NCBI GenBank assembly: GCA_028274465.1
Contig: CM051457.1
Coordinates: forward strand, 27,067,313 to 27,131,312
Origin: Plantago ovata
Taxonomy: Eukaryota; Streptophyta; Magnoliopsida; Lamiales; Plantaginaceae
Reading direction: 5' to 3'
Length of the DNA stretch: 64,000 nt
Shown here piece by piece: positions 33,505 to 44,256 of the stretch. The translations under genes and the position numbers were made by a program. The notes beneath the pieces are model-generated. The model saw only the letters and a list, made by a program, of their open reading frames with translations, had not been told where the DNA came from and made no database searches. Numbering within the stretch: position 1 is the stretch's first letter; each line of letters begins with the position of its first letter.

Positions 33505-34551
33505 TCATCTCCTGGTCATCCATGGCATTTCCGAGTTAGAAGCTGATGAATTTTCTGAGAATTTGTTCTTCTTTGACCACATCCATATCTTCGAAACAGA
33601 ATAGCTATCAGTCTTTGTACCGATACCTATCTTCTTCCCTTCTACGCTCTCATCAGCTGGATTATTGCAAGCTTGATCACGCCTCAATGCCACCTTAAGT
33701 TTCTTATCACCAACCACATATTGATATGAACCCATCGAATAACATCTTCTAGCATCCAAACTACTACTATTACTACTACTAGTTTCTCCATTGACTCCCT
33801 CTCCTCCCGTTTCCAACTTCCTCAACCTACCAAGACTAATAGGAAATACGCCTTTATCCGTCATAACTTCTTCTGCCCTCTTACGAGTACCAGTCAATCC
33901 ATTCTCCCGTAAGCGTGTAAAATCAAAATCATCATCGTCCCTGAAATCATCAGACTCGAAAATGGGATTCTCGATTGATAATCCAGGACTGAATAAAGTC
34001 CCACGACAAAGCGGACATGTTGAATTCGACAGAAGCCAAGTGTCAATGCAGGTGATATGAAAAGCATGACTACAAGCCGGAAGCAACCTCAACTGATCAT
34101 TTTCCGAGAACTCACACAGACAAACAGCACAATCAAACGGCTCCTTCGCACCCACGATCTCTTTATAAGAAAAAAGGGGTAACGCGTCTATAAACACCTG
34201 ATCCAATCCCGAGTCGTGTAAATTGAAGAGCTGCTGCAGCTGCCTCTGGAGAGCCTCCGAGCTCGAAGGCTCTAAGTTCCGATTGGATCGCGGAGACGGT
34301 TTCTTGGTCAGGAACCGGACGAGTATATGGAGAAGGCCAGATATGAAGAAGAGGACAGCTAAGGTTACTATAGTGAAAAGCACAGCAGGGCTAATTCTTG
34401 CTCCAGACTGAACAGGGCTTGATTCTTTCTGGAGATCACTCACAGCAGCAGCATCTGTCTGATTGATTTGGTAATGAAGCCAAGCAAATTTGATATGGGC
34501 TCTACCTGACATCTCTGTAAATGTACTACTAGTCATCTCAAGCACATACAT
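33505..34551 (-). CDS. ATL-type RING-H2 E3 ubiquitin ligase (ATL46/47-like), single exon
   Basis: This intronless minus-strand frame has 348 residues. A hydrophobic membrane segment spans about residues 53-80. The GLD motif SGLDQVFIDALPLFSYKE lies at 114-131. The RING-H2 finger has ligands C141, C144, C160, H162, H165, C168, C179 and C182, with the ATL signatures LLPAC and DTWLLSNSTCPLCR. The long tail includes an acidic patch (DDFRDDDDFDF), a Ser run and a final basic region. Size and a long Ser-rich tail point to the ATL13/46/47 group, by memory only. The ATG at 34551 is the longest choice; Met6 or Met14 are alternatives. It converges on the KUP6/8-type gene and is divergent from UTP20. Confidence 0.87.
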   Translation of the reverse strand: MYVLEMTSSTFTEMSGRAHIKFAWLHYQINQTDAAAVSDLQKESSPVQSGARISPAVLFTIVTLAVLFFISGLLHILVRFLTKKPSPRSNRNLEPSSSEALQRQLQQLFNLHDSGLDQVFIDALPLFSYKEIVGAKEPFDCAVCLCEFSENDQLRLLPACSHAFHITCIDTWLLSNSTCPLCRGTLFSPGLSIENPIFESDDFRDDDDFDFTRLRENGLTGTRKRAEEVMTDKGVFPISLGRLRKLETGGEGVNGETSSSNSSSLDARRCYSMGSYQYVVGDKKLKVALRRDQACNNPADESVEGKKIGIGTKTDSYSVSKIWMWSKKNKFSENSSASNSEMPWMTRR

Positions 34552-35646
34552 ATAACATGAATTTTATCAATCACATCTAAACAAAAGGCCAAAAAGACAC
34601 AAAATTTCTATTTCCACTCCAACAAGAAAGCTTAAGAATAAAAAAAAAACAGCCAATAAGTGTGTGAAAGCAGATAACACAAATTAACAAGTAACAACTA
34701 ACTAATAAACTAGCACTATCATACTGGCTTTCATATAGACAAGAACAGAAGAAACTAGTAGCTCAAGACTCAATAGAATGTAAGACAAAGTGTAAATGCA
34801 CTACTACTACTACTACAAGTCATCTCAACTGAAGCACATGCACAGTATATACATACAAAATTACAAATCATAGGTCAATCATTTCCAAACTAAAAGACAA
34901 TATTATCAAATAATAATAATACAAAATACAACCAATAAAAGTGAGGAATCAGAAAACACAGCAATTGGCGAAAAGGCAAGAAACTAGCTGTACAGTAAAA
35001 TAATAATGAGGTTGAGTGTAATACAAACCTTGATTCCGTGGAAGAAAACTAATTATAAAGAAATTCGAAAAGGACCCATTTCTTGTAGCTGCAGAAAAAC
35101 CCTAAAGGCAGAAGCTTTGGGCGGTTTGCATCACTGACACGGAGGAGTGATCAAGTGGAGACTTTTTTAGTAATAGGAAATGAAAAGAAGAAAAAAGAAA
35201 TGAAAAAATCTTCCAAGTGGAGAAGCAAATATTTGACACTGATTGGTTTTGTAACGGGGAAACTGGATTACTGGAATACCATTTATTTGTATGATGATGA
35301 TGATGATGATATGAAATCTTGATGGGAGCGTAACAAGAAACTTGCGTGTAGTTTCCTTCCTTTTCTCACTGTCACACTACTACTGTGTTGTGTTGTTGTC
35401 ACTTTTGAGGAAGATAACGAAACGCACGAGAGAAAATGGAGAAAATTTGGCCCAGAGGCCAAATTCTGAATCTCTCAAGAATAAGGCTTGGGCCACTTCA
35501 AATGGGCCTCTTGTACTGTGGTCTTAGACTGGACTGGAAAATAGCTACTAGATCAACTTATTCAGGGACTTTACGGTCCCGTTACCATATTTTGTCCCTT
35601 CTAACCTTCTAATTACATTTAAATACTCTAATGGTGTGTATTCATC
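34552..35646 (-). promoter_or_regulatory. Leader and promoter region of the minus-strand ATL gene
   Basis: Three GGCCCA/TGGGCC motifs cluster at about 35448-35508 (tggcccagagg, cttgggcc, atgggcc), the site II type element of plant promoters. A telo-box-like aaaaccctaaa lies at about 35096-35106 in the leader. A possible leader-intron donor (gtttgtatt on the minus strand) is near 35029. A (GAT)n stretch lies at about 35293-35320. About 90 bp around the ATL start is duplicated at about 34793-34890 (see findings). Confidence 0.4.
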
Positions 35647-35663
35647 ATCAAACATAATATAAT

Positions 35664-35847
35664 ATTTTTTTTAACGACAAATATTACAACTACTCCTACA
35701 CTAATGTTATACAATACAAATTTCCTAAACCACCTTATTTCTCCACACGTAAACCAACCTTGTAACTCCGTCACCACCGGGGGATCGAACCCTTCACCTC
35801 TCATTCACTATCTCGACTCCTTACCGCTCCACCACCTTATAACTCCT
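35664..35847 (-). mobile_element. SINE, minus strand, with 17-bp target site duplication
   Basis: A 184-bp unit lies between two exact copies of atcaaacataatataat (35647-35663 and 35848-35864). Read on the minus strand it starts with aggagttataagg and has an A-box-like ggtggagcggtaagg (35833-35819) and a B box ggttcgatccc (35791-35781). It ends ttcgttaaaaaaa-like at an A tail next to the duplication. The 3' end resembles the SINE at 17530-17719. The exact, long duplication shows a retrotransposed insertion that is not very old. Confidence 0.9.
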
Positions 35848-35864
35848 ATCAAACATAATATAAT

Positions 35865-36533
35865 GAGGCTTAGTTGTGTATTATGTATAGTGTAGAACAA
35901 GAGGATTTAAACGTAATGGGGAGCTCCTTTTTTTTACCCAAACGTAAATCACCTAACTTATTTGTACTACTAGGAGTTCGTTCAAATAACTCCAACTAAC
36001 TCATAGGTTAACGAAGGTCTTGTTTAGTTTCTTTGAAGAAATATGAAATTAATTGATCTGAAATGAAGTGAATCGATCTGAATTGAAAAGTGAACGTTTA
36101 AATTATGAGACGTGGCAAATTTAGATCCGACAAAATCCTTTATTATAGTTAATTAATTAGCATGTAATAGACACGACACTATCACACAAGTGGACATTAC
36201 ATTTTCGTTTCCTCGGTTGTATAGAGATGCAAATGTTACTTAATCATGTTACTTAGACTTGATTGCAATAACATTATGTACGAACATGCAAGTCCGAAGA
36301 GGAATCAAATGTTCCAGATGACACACAAGTATTTGCTGGTATGGCAAGAAAACAACAAACTTCTCTGCATGCCCTTGAAGATATCTAGCCCACCCTTTGG
36401 CGTTTCAACCCTGTCAATTTGATGGGCACCATGCAACTTTCCCCCAAGTTTTATCTATAAACTGATCCATATAGATAAAACTATGCTATGCCCCTACAAC
36501 ATAGAAAATTATTGAGGTCGTAACACACAGCTT
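35865..36533. other. Intergenic spacer
   Basis: About 36018-36100 (cttgtttagtttctttgaag and repeats of gatctgaa) resembles one end of the TTCAGTTCA-type Tourist elements, without a partner. Otherwise nothing is recognised. Confidence 0.35.
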
Positions 36534-36684
36534 CATATTCAAGGATGAGTCCATTCTTAGCAAGCCAATTTCCCTTTAGGACATTAGCATATTCAAGGAT
36601 GAGCCCATTCCCCACGAGCCGATTTCCCTCCCTTCAGGACATTAGCATATGAATCAATAGACCCTTCCCCCCCCCCCCCCCCCC
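36534..36684. repeat. 54-58 bp tandem duplication ending in an 18-base C run
   Basis: Two units starting with catattcaaggatgag (36534 and 36588) and ending with ggacattag follow each other, diverging mainly in the centre. An uninterrupted run of 18 C lies at 36667-36684. A minus-strand frame through the C run codes for a Gly run and is not a gene. Confidence 0.85.
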
Positions 36685-37304
36685 ACAACAAGCTCCTCCA
36701 TATCACCCTCCATCTGACTCCTATCATCATCTGTCCATTCAACAATCATAGGTTGACCCTGTAATTCAAGCCGACGAGCAGTGGGCTGCCGGTGCATCAA
36801 ATTACCTACATTAATTGCACCATGAGTTTGGACCGGCAAAACTGTTGTCTCAATCGGTTGAGCAATCGTTGGGCCAGAGGCACCGCGCTCCCTTCTGGTG
36901 TTACCAATGGCTCGTTAGGGTTTACATTTAATCTCACATCACCCACAATAGGTATCTCTCCCCTTCCCCTATCTAATTCTCACCTGTGCTAGGTGTTCAA
37001 ATCGCTTGTGGAAGCTGAACTGCCGGCGTCGAAGCTGTACGAGCTGCTTTTGGCGACAAGCCTTGTTTCTTCTTCGAGCATGACAAATTCTTCTTTTTCA
37101 CCATTGTTAGGCGCGTGTCACGTGTGGGCCGAACGAATTCTTCAATACTCGAACCCTTACCGTTTTATTATTAAAGTTCTTTTTAATAATAAGTCGTTGA
37201 TTTACCAAATTGATTGACCTACGAATCAATTTTAATCCGTTGATCTTGCTTATTCAATTTCAATGTGGTTCGTACATGTGTCATTAGTTAATTAAAAGAT
37301 GTAG
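36685..37304. other. Intergenic spacer
   Basis: No gene is supported. Short frames at 36654-36839 (-) and 36792-37217 (+) lack motifs and a believable start context. Confidence 0.35.
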
Positions 37305-37490
37305 GGTTCGAATCCTGTTGATGTGATTTTTCTCCATTATTTTTATTATTATTTTTATTGAAGTTGTTTGGTTCGAATCTTGTTGGCGTGATTTTTCTCT
37401 ATTATTTGTATCATTATTGTAGTTGAAGGTGCTGGGTTCGAATCTTATTGACGTAATTTTTTTCTTTTTTATTTATTCTCTTCTAATTTT
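37305..37490. repeat. 65-bp tandem repeat with tRNA B-box-like motif
   Basis: Three units start at 37305, 37370 and 37435 with ggttcgaatc(c/t)t(g/a)ttg and continue with gtgatttttct and an AT-rich remainder; the third is partial. ggttcgaatc equals the consensus tRNA/SINE B box. No A box or cloverleaf was found, so these are not tRNA genes. They may derive from a SINE or tRNA fragment that was amplified in tandem. Confidence 0.8.
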
Positions 37491-38272
37491 TTTATTTTTT
37501 AACATAAAGTTATAAAGTTGTATGACGTATTATACTTAATTTTAAAAATAACAATGATATGTTCTTATAAAAAAAGACATACTTCCTCCGCCAAATAATA
37601 AATGTAACACTTGATTTTGTTGATTTTTTCGATGGTCATTTTGACCTTAAATTATTCTTAAATCATACGATAAAAATAATTAAAAACATCATATTATGAA
37701 ACTAGAATGTTTATATGAAGCACTTGACAATATATTCAACTCATGAAGAATACCAAATAACATGCAAAAAGAATGGATTGCAGATTTTGAAGTTGAATGT
37801 TTCCAAAGTATAGAGATGTATCTGATGGTTCTTAACTCACCGGAAGAATAATTTTCGTATGTCTAATATAGTTCAATTCAAAACTATTAATTGCATAACT
37901 ACAAAAACGATATACATTTATAGCACACCATTTATATTAAGTTTAATTACTCAATTAGTTCCATTGTTTTATTACGTTTGAAGTCATTATGTGAAGATTC
38001 TATATTCACTCTATTTATTTCAATATATTATTTAATAAAACAATAATATTTTACAAGATTACGCTTCACACGCTACTCGGTTCCTAGTATTTCATAAAGC
38101 GCTTAAGAGCGCTCCTTTCCAGAGCGCGTTCATCTTGAACGCTCTATGATATAGCTTAAACCCTTTCCCAAAAAAACTAATAAAACCCAGCTTCAGCTCA
38201 TGGCATAGAGTAGCCCTTCTTCCCCACTAAACCATTAAACCTAATCGAAATTTGCAGAGCTTGAAACACAAC
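37491..38272 (+). promoter_or_regulatory. Promoter region of UTP20 with possible Stowaway-like remnant
   Basis: From 37582 (cttcctccgccaaataata, after TA) to about 37815 the ends could form a decayed Stowaway MITE, but the right end is poor. Close to the gene, 38090-38145 has repeated agcgct/gagcgc palindromes. The leader starts near the UTP20 ATG at 38273. No core element is certain. Confidence 0.35.
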
Positions 38273-39316
38273 ATGGCGACTGCCTCAGAAGCCTGGGCGG
38301 TGAAATCTCTGAATACCGAATGGTCTGTCCCCGACAAGAAGAAAAAACGTAAGTCGGCGGAGGACTCGTCAGAAGCTGAGGACGATTCTAAAAAGCCGCG
38401 GGAGAAAAAAGTTCGGCGGTTTGTTGTAAGTGCCTCTGTTCTTATTATGCTTATAGGCCTGATAATTCGTTGATTTCATGTATGCTGGATTGATTGGTTG
38501 TGTTGAATGATAAGTTTGTGTGTTAATACTTGATGAGCTGAAATTGGCGAAACTTCATACTTCTGTGAATTGATTGAATGAAGTTGAATTAGGTTGATTA
38601 AAGTAGATTTTAAGTGAATTTGGCTGGTGTTGTCAATTCAATTGCCCTTTCTCCGCAGTAGAATGGTTGATATATAAGCTAATTCTACAAGATTATTTTA
38701 AGTTGCCGTAGTCCATAGTCTGTCTATGTAACTAAAAAATTATAGTTATTCTGCTACATAAAAGCTAATATAATAATTTTGTAAATAGGAACTTAGTGTC
38801 AAAGAAATACTTATTATTGGGAGCTGTAAAGTGGATATTTAACTTTCTAGTCTGCACTATGATGTACTATGCTCGAGACTTATAGAATATGTACTATTTG
38901 ATTGAACTTTGGGTAATCGTGAAGTGATTAAATGAAACTTATCAGGTGATAAATGTGGCTTTTAAGTTAATCTGGTGGGTGTTTGCGAAAGGAGCTAAAC
39001 AGTAGATTGAGAATCAACTAATACGTAAACAAAATCAGCATGTTGTTGATTATTTTAAACTGGAGGTTCTCAGTAGCTGGTTTCAGAAACACAGTTTCTG
39101 GTGATTTTTTCACAAATAAGTTACTCCAATATAAACTCTTGCAAATAGGCACTAAATAAATGAAGCTGTGGTATGTTGTTTCCTGTTGCGGATGAATGTT
39201 AAAAATTGAGTACCATGTGTATTTAGTATAATATAATGGTTGTGGTTTGAGGGATTGCATGAGATCTAAAATGAATATGTGTTCTTTGGGCATGGCAATG
39301 ATTTGAGATAATTTAA

Positions 39317-39383
<67 letters not shown>

Positions 39384-42300
39384 TGTTTGTGCTTTTATTT
39401 TGTGACAGTTCGAGAAGTTTTCACAAAGAATAGCTAAAGTCAATGTAGATGTCTACCAAAGCCTTGAACCGCAAAAGGCCGAACCATTTGAAGGCTCCAC
39501 ATTTTTCCGGGACTGTCTAATAGAATGCAGAGTATGTATTATTTACTCCATTGATTTCAGCCTTGGTTTAATCTTGTGCATTCACGCTGAATACAAACTG
39601 GCAAACACAAAGTTTAGGACCCTCCTTTGTGGGAAATATGAATCTATTTTTGTGAAGCAGTCAGGATAGGGTTATATCATTATGGACATAAAGTGCTTGA
39701 TTAGTAAACAAAATCAGCATCATCTATATACTTCTGTGGGTATTCCTTCTGAATTGATCTATAATTTTCTGGACTTCGGTAAACCTTGACTTGTTTTATC
39801 GGATGTCCCCGAAGGGACTGTAAACCTTGACTTGTATATTAGATCTTTTACATTATACATATTACATCCTTCACACATGATGACGGTCTGAATCCGTCCA
39901 CTCATTTCCGCTACATAGTAGTGACAACTAGATCAAAGTAGACAGTTATGACAACTGTACTTCACTGGACTTCGGCAAACCATGACGTGTATATCAGATC
40001 TTTTACATTTTACATATTACGTCCTTCACACATGATGACAGTCTGAATCCGTCCACTTATTTCTTCCACATAGGAATGACAACTAGATCAAAGTAGATAG
40101 TTACGACAAATAGAATTGAAAAAAATGGAATGGAGTTCTGTTTGATATCTTTTCCTTAAAGAAAAGCACATGAATGAGGGCTACAGTGAGTCACAGTCTG
40201 CTAGGTACATTTATGAGCAAGACCTCTGTCTTCTGCTCTATGGAGTATACACGTCAGACAGGCTATTATAACTTAATTAATAGTTGGTGAAGTCAGTTAA
40301 ACTTATTCTGCTTCTGCCATACTTTCACTCTCGAGTATATTTTCATATTGTCACCTTTTCTATGTTCATTTGTCGTATTATGCAGGAACTGAACACAGCC
40401 GAAGATTTTATAAACTTTTACGAGGAAATGTTTCCCTTGGTACAAACACTTCCACAAATTATCTTACAGAAAGATAAAATACTTTCAGAGCTTCTCAAGA
40501 GATTGTCAATCGAAAAGAGATTATCACATAAACCCATACTAAGGTACTTGTACATCTTAGGCTATTATGATGCATTGCTTACTCATGCTTGATATATGAA
40601 AAATTAGTGCATACGAAATGTTAATTCGTACTAGACAAAATTTTGAAAACATTGGCCTGACACTGTAATGGGTAATTACATATTTGCTATAGAATGAGAT
40701 AACTACAGACTCTGACGACTTGCAAATATATCTGTTTTAATAAGTTCGCATATGGAATTATTGCGTTAGACCCTTGACATATGAACAATTTTCATTGAGC
40801 TACAATGTGACTGTTATTATTGTTTTATGAAACAGTTAAATCGAAGCTGATCAATGACCTATAAGTTGGCTTGATTTTTATTTTTCTTGATGTTGTCTCA
40901 ATTTTTAAAGTTCAAGGTGGTAAGAATGAGTGGCTATGTTGTGTTAGGAAGTGAATAAGCCCTTTGATGTCAGGAAAATAAAAATATTAGTTCCGTTAAA
41001 TGCTTTTTTCTGCTTAGATAGCGTGTTGTTTTCTCTTCAAATTCTTGTTGAATTGCTAATCTATGTCACCTTTTTTTGTGTAATACGTTCTTGATCATGC
41101 CTTCTAATTTACAATCAAACAGCCTTTCTGAGAGTACTGGAAAAATTTATGTCTACAGTCAACTCATGCTCTACTTGTGTTCTTCATATTATTCATCTGC
41201 TTCATCGGTTTGCTTTTCTTATCTGTAGTTTGATCGCGGCTCTAGCTAGAGATCTCCTGGAGGATTACATACCGTAAGTTGCATAGTGCATACTATAATT
41301 TTTCTGAAATTAATGTTTTCCCTTGCAATATTGCTTGTTGCTCTTTTATCTCATTTTGGTGCCTCTGTTAGTTACTAACATTGATTAGTTTTAACAATGC
41401 CATAAAAAAAGTGAAGGTGCATATGGATTACTATTAAGTGTGCGAATGAGAATGATTAGGTTTACCCAGGCTCACCAGTAGCATGTGTCTTTTCATATGC
41501 GTTAGGCATAGTTCAAAGTTTTGTGTATCTTGACTAATGAATGATTACAGTTGTCCTACATTCAAAGTTTTTGAAAAAAAAGTGTGTTATATAAATGCGT
41601 CTCCTTCAGTTTTCACTGGGAGAGGGATGTGGCCGGGGAGTGGTATTTGGTTGTGGATGATGGGGAAGTGCACCAATCAATATTTTTTTATTGTCAGCAT
41701 TTGTAGAGGATTTAGGCGTGGGTGATGCTCACACATTGATCTTAGGGTGTCAGCTGTCAACTGTCAAGAAGCTTACATGTTGTCTTTCTCCTTCACGTTT
41801 GTTGTAACGGAGATCATCTTTGAGCCGGTCGATAAAATGTGTTACAATGCTCAATCAACTGACTATAGTGAAATAGATGTCTTCTTATTTTTTTATTTCT
41901 TTAGCTTTGGATACTATCAAGTCGACCTGAAACATGTCACGTATTTCCAATAATGCTGTATACTTGCAACTTGCATGGCCTGCAGGAAAGGAATTCATTT
42001 TCATGTTATTGGGTGCGTTCTACAATGAGCCATTTCCAGGAGTTCCTGTAGTTAGTTTCTTCCTTAACATGCTAACTATCATAACAAGAGTTTTGTACTG
42101 AAGTTAGAAATTTAGACTATATAAGTACATTAACAAAAAAATTTAGGGGTGGTGAAACGTAAATTTTACAAAAATATACATACCGGAATTAAAAAATTCC
42201 AAAGTTTGCAAAAGCTGACAGTTTACACCCTTGTTATCTTTCTGAATTTGTGTCAGCAGAGGTTAGTGATATTAGAAACTATTTAGCAGCATAACAAATT

Positions 42301-44218
42301 TGGTGAGAACTTGCTTTATATGGTAGGTGTCATATGCAACAAGTTCTTAGTTATTTTTTCTGGAAATTGATTAGGTTTAGTTAGGGTTAAGGATGGTTGG
42401 GTGGAATTTTGGACATCCCCTGGCACAATTTTTGTTTCTGCTTAACCCGAATCTAAAAATCTTTTCTTGTCCTAGTTTACTTTAACCATTTCATTAGAGT
42501 CCATTGTGTTTATCATTTTGATTGTTCATTTTGCAGTTTTCTCGAAAGCGTGTCTGATAGTTTGGGACGCCTCCTTGAGAGTGGAGCTGATAAGGATCCG
42601 GAGACGGTTGAGGAGGCAAGATGTTGTTCCTTTGGAATTTTCTCTATGTTCTGTTTTCTTGAATTATATTTCTAAAGTCCGGGGTTACTGTTTGCAGATA
42701 TTCACATCATGGTCCTATATAATGATGTATCTCCAGAAGCATCTCATAAAAGATGTTGGTCACGTTCTAAGGTATTGTATTTATATGCACTGGAGCAATG
42801 CTACACACTGCCATGCATGTTTTAGGGTTACAATATTACTCATGAGTGTTCTAATCCTAATCACTTATTTATATCCATTATCAAATTTATTACTACTATT
42901 TTTGTCTAAATGCATTGGAATGAGAATCCTCCTAGGACTCGTAAGTATAATGGGATGTTTTAATCTAGCTTTGACTTATCACTTAAAAAACTTAGCTATT
43001 TTTATGCCTGTAAAGGCGAGTACTTGGGGACGTTTGTCTGCTTTATGAAGTATAATATTTGAGGGCATCCTTAGTGTTTGTTTGTTTTCTGAAGGTGGAT
43101 GTACAAGTGTTGTTGTGCATGTGTATTATGTACTGATATTTCTATGATCTTCTTTATCCTGCTGTTTCACACACAGAGTTACAGCAAAAATAAGATACTA
43201 TGCAAAAGATTATGTCCGCGATCAAATGGCAAGGTCTGTGTCCTTTATCTTAAGGAATGCTCCGATGCAGCAACTAAAGAAAGGTACTTTTTAAACTTTA
43301 AAACCATATTTGATTCTCAGTGAGAATTTTGTTATTGTAATTGTTTTGATGTCGGTTGAAATTCATAATGATTAGACGAGAGGTGGTGGCCTGGCAATAG
43401 GATCTATAAATATTGTAGTACTATATGTGAAAAGTTGTTCATGTAAAACTGCATAAGCTAGGATCCCTAATTGAAGGGGCGCAAGATGCATAAAATCGGA
43501 ATTATACGCTTTTAGTTTATGGAATCTTGTATCCCTTAAGCATGCGTTTATGTATCTTACGTTTATCATTGTGGTGCATCTAAGTGTAACCCAACTTCAT
43601 ATGCTTTATCTAGGAAAGATTTTCTCCCCTTATCTGTTATATGTGCTACTATATCTCTTCCTTAACCTATACCCTAAGACTGGCACTTAGAAATCTAAGC
43701 ACCCATTTTAATATAATACACAAGGATCGTGCATGCATTTTTCTTTGTAAATCATACTATGTCCTGGAAGCACCTGTTCTTTGTAGGAGTATGTTATGAG
43801 ATGTTTGTATTGATACATGAGCAGGTATCAGAAAAGTCATGATAGAAGTTGTTGAGGAACCATCAGATATCAGAAAATCTGGTGCTGCTGTGTTACTATC
43901 TCACACAGTGAGGATTATTCCATCAAAATTACACTCAAATGCCGAGTCATTGTTTCCACTGCTGCTGGATGATTCCTTTTTTGATATTGGTGATGATAAT
44001 ATTGAAGGTACGTGTTTCATTTAATGCTTATTTTACTAATGACCCCTCCCTTAGTATGATATTGAAGGCAATCCCCTGCTGAATTTGTCATTATGTTGCA
44101 GACTTCTAATATTTCTTCTTCTCTTGATGACTTGTGGATTACCTACACCTGATGATATGTTAATCAGTTTGTATTGTCAATAAATTGCAATACTTCCTCA
44201 CTCCCCTTTATAACAACC

Positions 44219-44256
<38 letters not shown>

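Noticed and set aside
36654..36839. Minus-strand frame ending in a Gly run
   Set aside because: The Gly run comes from the 18-base C run, and the remainder shows no motif.
37305..37490. Possible tRNA genes (ggttcgaatc motif)
   Set aside because: There is no A box, no acceptor stem and no cloverleaf around any of the three motifs.
39018..39443. Minus-strand frame with a long Tyr run
   Set aside because: It is the translation of the (TAA)n tract in UTP20 intron 1.
42506..43048. 180-codon open frame inside the UTP20 gene
   Set aside because: It starts with a non-coding intron end and reads through exon 5, the GC-AG intron and exon 6 in a mixture of frames. The spliced UTP20 model explains the locus.
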